A stretch of 5,044 nt of DNA from Bacillota bacterium (GCA_023399455.1 JAEWPN010000218.1:1-5044); one strand, 5' to 3'; numbered from the stretch's first letter, positions 1-5,033 are shown. Numbers and translations are program-made. The notes: a model not told the origin generated them from the sequence alone.

Positions 1-4
1 TATA

Positions 5-10
5 AAGGAA
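5..10 (+). promoter_or_regulatory. Ribosome binding site of the first gene
   Basis: AAGGAA is placed seven bases before ATG 18. It decides the start in favour of ATG 18 over TTG 12, which would have only one base of spacing. Confidence 0.6.
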
Positions 11-17
11 GTTGCTC

Positions 18-410
18 ATGTATAATCAAAGAATTTTGCCCTTTTATATGACATATCCGCTGCCCCTCTATTATCAGGAAGAAGATACGGCGATGAGAGA
101 TTTGGAGTACTTACAGCAGATGTATCCAATAGAGGCGAAAAAATACCAGAAAGTAGTAGCCAGCATGTTGGATAAGCTGGATTATGAAGGCAGTATGATT
201 TATGACGAATACCCTGATAAGTGGCAGATGTACAGACTATCCCAGAATATCCTGGACGTTATCAGAAGGCAGGAAGAAGATGCGAGGCCGGGTGAGGTTG
301 TTGCGCAAGAGAAACTGGATTCGATTTCCGATGTGGTGCAGATTATTCTCTGCTATGAAGTTTATAAGAGAAGACATAATCGGAGTCATAGCGGTATTTT
401 AAAGTTTTAG
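18..410 (+). CDS. Small uncharacterised acidic protein of clostridial type
   Basis: A 130-residue protein of unknown function. It has no signal peptide or membrane segment and should be cytosolic. The first 25 residues are rich in tyrosine and proline (YMTYPLPLYY), followed by a mostly helical, acidic body and a basic tail (YKRRHNRSH). A central stretch, YEGSMIYDEYPD at residues 54-65, looks like the family signature. From memory, clostridial genomes carry small proteins of this pattern, with a DYEGS...DEYPD core and an arginine-rich tail, annotated only as hypothetical. That recollection is not checked here. The start at ATG 18 is chosen because AAGGAA at 5-10 lies seven bases before it; the in-frame TTG at 12 is too close to that site. 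The gene ends 417 bases before the next one, with a hairpin 27 bases after its stop, so it is probably not in the downstream operon. I am confident it is a real gene and cannot give a function. Confidence 0.8.
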   Translation: MYNQRILPFYMTYPLPLYYQEEDTAMRDLEYLQQMYPIEAKKYQKVVASMLDKLDYEGSMIYDEYPDKWQMYRLSQNILDVIRRQEEDARPGEVVAQEKLDSISDVVQIILCYEVYKRRHNRSHSGILKF

Positions 411-436
411 TTGTAGTTTTATAGTAAAGTCAGTAA

Positions 437-471
437 AATATAGTCATGGCATGAATTGTCATGACTATATT
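437..471 (+). terminator. Hairpin with 12-bp perfect stem, possible terminator
   Basis: AATATAGTCATG at 437-448 pairs perfectly with CATGACTATATT at 460-471 across an 11-base loop. It begins 27 bases after the stop codon of the first gene, which fits transcription termination. The stem is AT-rich and is followed by TATTGTAATC and not by a clean T-run, so it would be a weak or factor-assisted terminator. An operator or RNA-stabilising 3' end is an alternative. Confidence 0.5.
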
Positions 472-525
472 ATTGTAATCTTACAGGAAAGTGCGTCCTA
501 TAAGATTGAGCACTCCGTGCAGGAT

Positions 526-606
526 GCGCAGCTTCGCGCGCGGAACAAAAGTTGTGCTGCCAAAGTATTTTAGCGCAAGAGTATGCGAAGCGCACTTTTG
601 TTCTGC
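526..606. repeat. Long imperfect inverted repeat, possible dispersed intergenic element
   Basis: Bases 540-558 pair with 589-606: 13 pairs (one G-U) containing GGAACAAAAG against CTTTTGTTCT, a one-base bulge, then five more pairs (one G-U). The loop is about 30 bases. Just outside, GCTTCGC at 531-537 is complementary to GCGAAGC at 585-591, giving an alternative fold. The block is richer in GC than its surroundings. Such symmetry is typical of dispersed palindromic repeats (REP or small MITE-like) or of a structured RNA. Only one copy lies in this window, so dispersal is an inference. Confidence 0.45.
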
Positions 607-695
607 AATGGGATGAAGTCCATAAAATGATTTTCGGCACCCCGATCGTAATAAAAAATTGCCCTGTTTTCGGCAGGCTTGAGAGGAATAAGTGA

Positions 696-725
696 TTGAC
701 ACGGAATGGAAAATGGACTTAATAT
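696..725 (+). promoter_or_regulatory. Candidate promoter of the methyltransferase operon
   Basis: A perfect -35 box TTGACA (696-701) is followed after 18 bases by TAATAT (720-725), which matches four of six positions of TATAAT. Transcription would start near 732 and give a leader of about 95 bases that contains the 751-806 hairpin. It is the best vegetative promoter candidate in the gap upstream of the four-gene operon. Confidence 0.5.
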
Positions 726-750
726 AAAAAGGTATATTATTTAAGGACAA

Positions 751-806
751 TACCATCGTTTGACAAGGTCACACACGGTCGGGTAAGACCTTGTCAAATG
801 ATGGTA
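751..806 (+). repeat. Near-perfect 20-bp inverted repeat in the operon leader
   Basis: Bases 751-770 pair with 787-806 over 20 positions, 19 Watson-Crick and one G-U (758 with 799), with a 16-base loop. The arms read TACCATCGTTTGACAAGGTC and its near complement. No T-run follows, so it is not a classical terminator. It ends seven bases before the ribosome binding site of the methyltransferase and leaves that site free. It could stabilise the mRNA, be an RNase III target, bind a regulator, or be a small palindromic insertion. No known riboswitch or T-box core is recognised. Confidence 0.7.
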
Positions 807-813
807 GGATGTA

Positions 814-823
814 AGGTAGAGGA
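814..823 (+). promoter_or_regulatory. Ribosome binding site of the methyltransferase gene
   Basis: AGGTAGAGGA precedes ATG 828, with AGAGGA ending four bases upstream and AGG eleven. The earlier in-frame ATGs at 798 and 801 have no such site and lie within the 3' arm of the leader hairpin, so 828 is preferred. Confidence 0.6.
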
Positions 824-827
824 TCAG

Positions 828-2000
828 ATGAAAAGATATGAATTGATTGCGCCATGCCATTTCGGGCTTGAGGCGGTTTTAAAGAAGGAAATTATCGATT
901 TGGGTTACGATATAAGCGGGGTAGAGGACGGAAGAGTCACTTTTTACGGCGATGAAGAGGCGGTGTGCCGCGCCAATGTTTTTTTGCGTACGGCAGAGAG
1001 AATCCTCATTAAAATAGGAAGCTTTCGGGCGGAGACATATGAAGAGCTTTTTCAGGGGACGAAGAACCTGCCTTGGGAGGAATTCGTTCCAAGAGACGGA
1101 AAGTTCTGGGTAGCGAAGGCCGGAAGCGTAAAGAGTAAGCTGTTCAGTCCCTCGGATATTCAGTCGATAATGAAGAAGGCCATGGTAGAGCGATTAAAAG
1201 AGGTATATCGCGAAAGCTGGTTTGAGGAAAACGGAGAGTCATTTCCGGTAAGGGTCTTCTTATTAAAAGATGAGGTGACGGTAGGATTGGACACTACCGG
1301 TGATTCTTTACATAAAAGAGGATATCGGAAGCTGACGGCGAAAGCGCCCATTGCAGAGAATCTGGCGGCGGCACTCATTATGCTGACGCCGTGGAGAGCG
1401 GATCGAATATTGGTAGACCCGTTCTGCGGCAGCGGTACCATTCCGATAGAGGCGGCGATGATGGCAGCAAATATGGCACCGGGTATGCGCCGGGGATTCA
1501 CGGCAAAGAATTGGCACCATATAGTAGGCGCACAGATTTGGAGGGATACGCTTGAGGAAGCAGAGGAGATGGTCGATCTCCGTGTAGAAACGGATATACA
1601 GGGGTACGACGCGGATGAGGACATCGTTGCAGCCGCCAGGGAAAATGCGCGCCTTGCAGGAGTGGAAAGCTTGATCCATTTTCAGAAACGTGAAGTAAGC
1701 GAGTTAAGCCATGCGAAAAAATATGGCTTCATTATAACTAATCCCCCTTACGGAGAGCGTCTGGAGGACAAAGAGAACCTTAGGCCGCTATATGAGATGA
1801 TTGGTGAGCGCTTCCGCATGCTGGACGCGTGGTCTTTGTATATGATAACTTCCTATGAGAATGCACAGCAGGATATAGGGCGGAAAGCGGATAAGAACAG
1901 AAAAATATACAACGGTATGATGAAAACGTATTATTACCAGTTCCTCGGGCCGAAACCGGCAAAAAAGCCGAGGCCGGAGGGGGAAAAACGGCAGGAGTAA
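828..2000 (+). CDS. THUMP-domain class I rRNA (guanine-N2-)-methyltransferase, RlmL/YpsC family
   Basis: A 390-residue cytosolic enzyme expected to transfer a methyl group from S-adenosylmethionine to the N2 of a guanine in RNA. E. coli RlmL makes m2G2445 in 23S rRNA; B. subtilis YpsC is the closer architectural match. The N-terminal part to about residue 150 has the family opening (ELIAPCHFGLEAVLKKEI) and a THUMP RNA-binding domain. DTTGDSLHKRGYR at 155-167 is the conserved junction. The Rossmann domain follows, with the SAM-binding motif DPFCGSGT at 197-204 and the catalytic NPPYG at 305-309, which is typical of exocyclic amino methylation. Residues 374-390 form a charged tail rich in lysine and proline. 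The length is normal for the YpsC type and lacks the second methyltransferase domain of full RlmL. The start at 828 gives the standard family N-terminus. The gene heads the operon, and its stop overlaps the upstream end of the next ribosome binding site. The family is very secure; the exact target base is not known. Confidence 0.95.
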   Translation: MKRYELIAPCHFGLEAVLKKEIIDLGYDISGVEDGRVTFYGDEEAVCRANVFLRTAERILIKIGSFRAETYEELFQGTKNLPWEEFVPRDGKFWVAKAGSVKSKLFSPSDIQSIMKKAMVERLKEVYRESWFEENGESFPVRVFLLKDEVTVGLDTTGDSLHKRGYRKLTAKAPIAENLAAALIMLTPWRADRILVDPFCGSGTIPIEAAMMAANMAPGMRRGFTAKNWHHIVGAQIWRDTLEEAEEMVDLRVETDIQGYDADEDIVAAARENARLAGVESLIHFQKREVSELSHAKKYGFIITNPPYGERLEDKENLRPLYEMIGERFRMLDAWSLYMITSYENAQQDIGRKADKNRKIYNGMMKTYYYQFLGPKPAKKPRPEGEKRQE

Positions 2001-2007
2001 AGTAACT

Positions 2008-3048
2008 ATGCGGCAGCAATTGATGAAAAAAACAGTGATATACAGTGTGATATTTGCGGTTGCCGCAATGGCTTTCATCGTATATACTGCTTCCCACAAG
2101 GTGATTATGATTGCAGATGTGGCGCAGGACGAGGTACAGGTAAAAGCAGGTGGCGGAGGAACGGCATCTGAGGAAAAGAGTCTTCTCACCTTCGGAGCGA
2201 ATGAGGAGAATGCGGATTATCTATGTATTCCTTTTCAGGAAGGGATAAAAGCTGAGACCGTAAAAATAGAAAATCGCTATATGGATCATGAGTTATGGAT
2301 AAGCTTTGAAAATGACTGCAGCGATTTTTATAAGAACAATCAGATTACGGGAAATAAGGATAATATAAGTAAGGGTTATTACGAGCAGGAAGAAAAGAAA
2401 ACGATATTAAAATTTTCGTTGACAGGAGTATTTGAATATCGTAGTATTTTGGAAGAAAATAATTTGTACATAGAATTTCTTCCTCCGAAGGAAATGTATG
2501 AAAAGATAGTAGTCATCGACCCCGCAGGCGGAGGAGAAGAATACGGAGCCAGAAAAGGACTGATTTCGGAGAAGGAAGTAACTTTAGAGATTGCAAAGAA
2601 GCTGAAGGAAAAGCTGGATGCCACGGATATTAAGGTATATTACACCAGAATGGAGGATGTGTATCCCGATGAGGCGAGCCGTGCGGCAATCGCTAACGAT
2701 ACGCAAGCGGACATGCTGGTACGTATTCAGGTGGGTGCGAACGCGGATCCTTCGCTTTTTGGCACTCGCGCGATATATAATGAAAGCTATTTCATACCGG
2801 GATTCGGAAGCATAGAGCTTGCTGATTTGCTGGAGCGGGAAGTGGTTACCTCGATTCGGGGCAAGGCGATTGGACTGGTCGCTGCGAATGAATCGGAATA
2901 TGTGCTTCAGGAGGCTATGGTGCCGGCAGCGGGCATAAGCGTAGGTTATATAACGAATGAAAAGGAAGAAGCTCTTCTGAAAAGCGAAACCTATCTGGAG
3001 AAAATTGCGGATGGATTATATAACGCTATTTTGAAGGCATATGAATGA
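2008..3048 (+). CDS. Membrane-anchored Amidase_3-fold protein lacking zinc and catalytic residues (probable pseudo-amidase)
   Basis: A 346-residue protein with an N-terminal membrane segment (about residues 8-28, after a short basic stretch) and no clear cleavage site, so the rest should face the cell wall. Residues about 50-165 are a predicted beta-rich region, possibly AMIN-like (weak). Residues 167-346 match N-acetylmuramoyl-L-alanine amidase type 3 along their length: VVIDP, EKEVTLEIAKKL, YTRMED, RAAIAN, ADMLVRI and VGYITN. The active site is altered. DPGHGG is DPAGGG (G174 replaces the first zinc His), SIH is RIQ (Q241 replaces the second zinc His), and the glutamate before the G-F/Y-I-x-N motif is S311. 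Only the zinc-ligand glutamate (E188) remains. It is therefore unlikely to cleave peptidoglycan, but may bind it or regulate an active amidase. The start at 2008 follows AGGAG (1993-1997) by ten bases. The reading frame is intact, which argues for a kept function and not decay. Automatic annotation would probably call it an amidase. Confidence 0.85.
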   Translation: MRQQLMKKTVIYSVIFAVAAMAFIVYTASHKVIMIADVAQDEVQVKAGGGGTASEEKSLLTFGANEENADYLCIPFQEGIKAETVKIENRYMDHELWISFENDCSDFYKNNQITGNKDNISKGYYEQEEKKTILKFSLTGVFEYRSILEENNLYIEFLPPKEMYEKIVVIDPAGGGEEYGARKGLISEKEVTLEIAKKLKEKLDATDIKVYYTRMEDVYPDEASRAAIANDTQADMLVRIQVGANADPSLFGTRAIYNESYFIPGFGSIELADLLEREVVTSIRGKAIGLVAANESEYVLQEAMVPAAGISVGYITNEKEEALLKSETYLEKIADGLYNAILKAYE

Positions 3049-3051
3049 GGA
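3046..3051 (+). promoter_or_regulatory. Ribosome binding site of rdgB overlapping the upstream stop codon
   Basis: TGAGGA includes the TGA stop of the amidase-like gene and sits eight bases before ATG 3060. This favours 3060 as the rdgB start and implies translational coupling. The alternative ATG 3045, which overlaps the same stop, has only AAGG at 3034-3037. Confidence 0.55.
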
Positions 3052-3059
3052 CATATTAT

Positions 3060-3656
3060 ATGGGAAGGGAAATTGTTTTCGCTACGGGAAATGCAGGGAA
3101 GATGAAGGAAATCAGAGAGATTCTGGCCGATACGGGCTGGGAAGTGCTCTCCATGAAGGAAGTGGGAATCGATATACCCATTGAAGAGAACGGGGCGACC
3201 TTCGAAGAGAATGCGATCATAAAGGCGAAAGCGGTATCCGAGGTCTGCGGAGAAATTGTTCTTGCGGATGATTCAGGTCTGGAAATCGATTATTTGAATA
3301 AAGAACCGGGCATTTATTCAGCGAGATATATGGGAGAGAATACGTCCTATCGGATTAAGAACGCTAATTTGATAGAAAGGCTTTCGGGGGTAGGGGACGA
3401 AGAAAGAACGGCGCGCTTTATATGTGCCATAGCGGCTTTTTTTCCTGACGGAGATATAATTACTACATATGGAGAGGTCGAAGGCAGGATCGGATATGAA
3501 GAAAAAGGAGAAAACGGGTTCGGATACGATCCGATATTTTATCTGCCTGAACTTGGAAAAACTACGGCTGAGCTTAGTGACGATGAGAAAAACAACATTA
3601 GCCACAGGGGGAAAGCATTGCGTAAAATGAAGGAAGAGCTAAAGAAAAAGCTTTGA
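3060..3656 (+). CDS. rdgB: ITP/XTP/dITP pyrophosphatase, RdgB/HAM1 family
   Basis: A 198-residue cytosolic enzyme that hydrolyses the non-canonical purine nucleotides dITP, ITP and XTP to monophosphates and pyrophosphate, keeping deaminated purines out of DNA and RNA. The whole HAM1 signature set is present: the substrate-binding loop ATGNAGK at 8-14, the catalytic DDSGL at 70-74, SARY shortly after, FGYDPIF at 154-160, and SHRGKA at 181-186. Length is typical (about 195-205). ATG 3060 gives the usual short lead into the first strand and has the better ribosome binding site; starting at 3045 would add five residues (MRTYY). It is followed after 13 bases by the phosphoesterase gene. The same order, rdgB then a YsnB-type phosphoesterase, is known from B. 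subtilis (ysnA-ysnB). Nothing is missing from the active site. Confidence 0.96.
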   Translation: MGREIVFATGNAGKMKEIREILADTGWEVLSMKEVGIDIPIEENGATFEENAIIKAKAVSEVCGEIVLADDSGLEIDYLNKEPGIYSARYMGENTSYRIKNANLIERLSGVGDEERTARFICAIAAFFPDGDIITTYGEVEGRIGYEEKGENGFGYDPIFYLPELGKTTAELSDDEKNNISHRGKALRKMKEELKKKL

Positions 3657-3669
3657 AGAGAGGACTAGT

Positions 3670-4149
3670 ATGCGTGTACTGATAGTAAGTGATACACATC
3701 GCCAGAACAATAATTACCTGAAGGTTCTTGAAAGAGAAAGGCCCATTGATATGGTGGTTCATTGCGGAGACGCCGAGGGAAGTGAATATTTGATCTGCGA
3801 AAGTGCAGGCTGTCCGGTGGAGATCGTCACCGGAAATAATGATTTTTTCTCCGATCTCCCCCGGGAAAAGGAATTTACCATCGGCAGTTACAAAGTATGG
3901 CTGACCCATGGACACAACTATTATGTTACGATGGGAAACGAATCCCTCAAAGAAGAAGCGGTTGCACGGGGGGCTGACATAGTCATCTACGGGCATACGC
4001 ATAGACCCCTTGTCGATATCGAGGACAAGGTCATCGCAGTCAATCCGGGAAGTCTGGCTTATCCAAGGCAAGAAGGAAAGAGGCCGTCTTATGTGATGAT
4101 GGAGCTGGATAATGAGGGAAAAGCACATTTCGATATTTGTTATTTATAG
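3670..4149 (+). CDS. yfcE: YfcE/YsnB-type metallophosphoesterase
   Basis: A 159-residue calcineurin-like phosphoesterase of the MJ0936/YfcE group: small, cytosolic, with two metal ions (usually manganese). All metal-binding motifs are present in order: SDTH (D8, H10), HCGD (D34), GNND (N56 with D58), THGH (H80), and YGHTHRP (H109, H111). The closing NPGS motif of the family is also seen shortly after. Characterised relatives hydrolyse phosphodiesters such as bis-pNPP in vitro; the natural substrate is not settled. The start follows GAGAGGA (3658-3664) by five bases. It is the last gene of the operon. No hairpin with a T-run follows, so some transcription could continue into the tRNA region. 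The length is slightly short but normal for the YsnB type. The family is secure; the substrate is unknown. Confidence 0.93.
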   Translation: MRVLIVSDTHRQNNNYLKVLERERPIDMVVHCGDAEGSEYLICESAGCPVEIVTGNNDFFSDLPREKEFTIGSYKVWLTHGHNYYVTMGNESLKEEAVARGADIVIYGHTHRPLVDIEDKVIAVNPGSLAYPRQEGKRPSYVMMELDNEGKAHFDICYL

Positions 4150-4198
4150 GGCTGAAAAGCGGATGAATTTTATGTGCAGATAAAGTTATAAAAATGTG

Positions 4199-4227
4199 TT
4201 GACATGATTTAAACCTTATTATATAAT
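4199..4227 (+). promoter_or_regulatory. Perfect consensus promoter of the tRNA cluster
   Basis: TTGACA (4199-4204), a 17-base spacer and TATAAT (4222-4227) match the vegetative sigma-factor consensus exactly. Transcription should start near 4234, leaving a leader of about 28 bases before tRNA-Pro. GCGC at 4235-4238 and again at 4258-4261 could pair to close that leader. A full-consensus promoter fits a highly expressed stable-RNA operon. Confidence 0.92.
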
Positions 4228-4261
4228 ATATCTTGCGCTGTGACAAGGCGAGTGGGTGCGC

Positions 4262-4336
4262 CGGGGTGTGGCTCAGCTTGGCTAGAGCGCTTGGTTTGGG
4301 ACCAAGAAGTCGCAGGTTCGAATCCTGTCACCCCGA
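4262..4336 (+). tRNA. tRNA-Pro (anticodon UGG)
   Basis: A complete cloverleaf. The acceptor stem CGGGGTG (4262-4268) pairs with CACCCCG (4329-4335), and the discriminator is A. The anticodon stem CTTGG/CCAAG encloses TTTGGGA, with TGG at 4297-4299. The T-loop is TTCGAAT. It reads CCN proline codons. No CCA end is encoded, so the CCA-adding enzyme must supply it. First gene after the promoter. Confidence 0.97.
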
Positions 4337-4364
4337 TTTTTAATCGGATGTCGCAATAGAATAT

Positions 4365-4435
4365 GCGGGTGTAGTTCAATGGTAGAACACTAGCCTTCCA
4401 AGCTAGATACGTGGGTTCGATTCCCATCACCCGCT
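4365..4435 (+). tRNA. tRNA-Gly (anticodon UCC)
   Basis: The acceptor stem GCGGGTG (4365-4371) pairs with CACCCGC (4428-4434); the discriminator U is usual for glycine tRNAs. The anticodon loop CTTCCAA has TCC at 4397-4399. The T-loop is TTCGATT. It reads GGA and, by wobble, GGG. No CCA is encoded. Its last nine bases (4427-4435) are copied at the start of each following tandem repeat unit. Confidence 0.97.
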
Positions 4436-4598
4436 TTGGCGGAGCCAAGCGTGCGATGGGAATTATTCATCCTAGTCTGCGACGCATGTCACCCGCTTTG
4501 GCGGACAAAGTGTGCGATGGGAATTATTCATTCCAGTCAGCGATGCGTGTCACCTGCTTTGGCGGACAAAGTTTCTTTCAGCGGAGCCAAAGCGTTGG
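4427..4598 (+). repeat. Tandem 61-62 base repeat (about 2.8 units) starting with the tRNA-Gly 3' end
   Basis: The units start at 4427, 4489 and 4550 with TCACC(C/T)GCTTTGGCGGA. The first nine bases of unit one are the actual 3' end of tRNA-Gly. Units one and two also share GTGCGATGGGAATTATTCAT, followed by a diverged half (AGTC-GCGA-GC-TG). Unit three diverges after its first third and ends near 4598 in GCGGAGCCAAAGCG, similar to the GGAGCCAAGCG of unit one. Hairpins are built in: CGCTT-GGC/GCCAAGCG with a GGA loop in unit one, and GCTTTGGC (4556-4563) with GCCAAAGC (4586-4593) in unit three. No protein is supported here. The repeats should be transcribed with the tRNAs and removed during processing. 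Confidence 0.85.
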
Positions 4599-4612
4599 AT
4601 AATATAATATAT

Positions 4613-4686
<74 letters not shown>

Positions 4687-4735
4687 TTTGAGATGGGAAT
4701 TACTATCTTGTAAATAGGAATTAATATCTCGCTAT
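4687..4735 (+). repeat. tRNA-Arg/tRNA-His spacer with a short direct repeat
   Basis: A 49-base spacer. GGAATTACTATCTTG (4696-4710) recurs as GGAATTAATATCTCG (4717-4731), matching at 13 of 15 positions with a 21-base period. GAGAT at 4690-4694 can pair with ATCTC at 4726-4730 to close the spacer. It also begins with GATGGGAATTA (4692-4702), the same 11-mer found in the first two tandem units after tRNA-Gly. Confidence 0.5.
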
Positions 4736-4810
4736 GGTGGGTGTAGCACAGTTGGTTAGCGCGTCAGATTGTGGTTCTGAAGGTCGAGGGTTCGAATCCC
4801 TTTACCCACC
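4736..4810 (+). tRNA. tRNA-His (anticodon GUG)
   Basis: The anticodon stem TCAGA/TCTGA encloses TTGTGGT, with GTG at 4771-4773. The acceptor stem GTGGGTG (4737-4743) pairs with TACCCAC (4803-4809). An extra encoded G (-1, position 4736) pairs with the C discriminator at 4810, the identity element of bacterial tRNA-His. The T-loop is TTCGAAT. It reads CAC and CAU. No CCA is encoded; a run of T follows. Confidence 0.97.
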
Positions 4811-4813
4811 TTT

Positions 4814-4879
4814 TTACTTTTAGGAGGAGCATAACGCCCTCGAGGTTGTCTTTACGGACAAGCTTGGTGTTAAAAGTGA
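4814..4879 (+). other. Branched foldable spacer between tRNA-His and tRNA-Gln
   Basis: The outer stem 4814-4823 with 4870-4879 has ten pairs (two G-U), built on ACTTTTA/TAAAAGT. It encloses GAGG/CCTC (4824-4827 with 4838-4841) and TTGTC/GACAA (4846-4850 with 4857-4861, extendable past one mismatch). The structure ends exactly one base before tRNA-Gln. An AGGAGG in it (4822-4827) has no usable start codon. It may guide precursor processing or be a worn insertion. Its function is not recognised. Confidence 0.4.
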
Positions 4880-4951
4880 TGGGCTATCGCCAAGCGGTAA
4901 GGCACAGGACTTTGACTCCTGCAGTCGCTGGTTCGAATCCAGCTAGCCCAG
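4880..4951 (+). tRNA. tRNA-Gln (anticodon UUG)
   Basis: The acceptor stem TGGGCTA (4880-4886) pairs with TAGCCCA (4944-4950); the U1-A72 first pair is characteristic of tRNA-Gln, and the discriminator is G. The anticodon stem CAGGA/TCCTG encloses CTTTGAC, with TTG at 4912-4914. The T-loop is TTCGAAT. It reads CAA and CAG. No CCA is encoded. Confidence 0.97.
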
Positions 4952-4960
4952 TTTAAATAT

Positions 4961-5033
4961 GGGGTATTAGCTCAGTCGGTAGAGCACTTGACTTTTAATC
5001 AAGTTGTCCGGGGTTCGAATCCCCGATGCCTCA
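4961..5033 (+). tRNA. tRNA-Lys (anticodon UUU)
   Basis: The acceptor stem GGGGTAT (4961-4967) pairs with ATGCCTC (5026-5032), using two G-U type pairs; the discriminator is A. The anticodon stem CTTGA/TCAAG encloses CTTTTAA, with TTT at 4994-4996. The T-loop is TTCGAAT. It reads AAA and AAG. No CCA is encoded. The window ends 11 bases later, so the end of the cluster and its terminator are not visible. Confidence 0.96.

Larger units (their letters stand above)
411..827. other. Gene-free intergenic region of 417 bases
   Basis: No credible gene is present. From left to right it holds the AT-rich hairpin at 437-471, a GC-richer block with a long imperfect inverted repeat (526-606), a small hairpin (TGCC/GGCA, 660-675), a candidate promoter (696-725) and a near-perfect 20-bp inverted repeat (751-806). 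A 91-codon open frame on the minus strand (481-756) crosses the inverted repeat, has no recognisable domain and starts inside the 751-806 hairpin, so I treat it as spurious. The density of inverted repeats suggests structured RNA or dispersed intergenic repeat elements. Confidence 0.7.

Noticed and set aside
12..17. TTG at 12 as start of the first gene.
   Set aside because: It is only one base from the AAGGAA site, while ATG 18 has ideal spacing.
481..756. A 91-codon open frame on the minus strand in the intergenic region.
   Set aside because: It starts inside the 751-806 hairpin, crosses the long inverted repeat, has no recognisable domain and its composition is not protein-like. It is probably a by-product of the repeat.
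798..827. Upstream in-frame ATG codons at 798 and 801 as start of the methyltransferase.
   Set aside because: They lie in the 3' arm of the hairpin without a ribosome binding site, and the added residues are not part of the family's usual N-terminus. ATG 828 has AGAGGA before it.
4337..4341. T-runs after tRNA-Pro (and after tRNA-His at 4811-4815) as terminators.
   Set aside because: The preceding stems are the tRNA acceptor/T-arm folds, further tRNA genes follow without their own promoters, and termination there would silence them.
4427..4598. The tandem repeats as a CRISPR array.
   Set aside because: The conserved part covers most of the unit, units one and two are similar throughout, there are no unique spacers of constant length, and no cas gene is nearby.
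4603..4608. TATAAT just before tRNA-Arg as a separate promoter.
   Set aside because: Its start point would fall inside the mature tRNA, and no -35 box lies 16-18 bases upstream.
4822..4848. A strong AGGAGG (4822-4827) as the ribosome binding site of a small gene between tRNA-His and tRNA-Gln.
   Set aside because: The first possible start codon (TTG 4846) is 18 bases away, and the frame then runs through tRNA-Gln.
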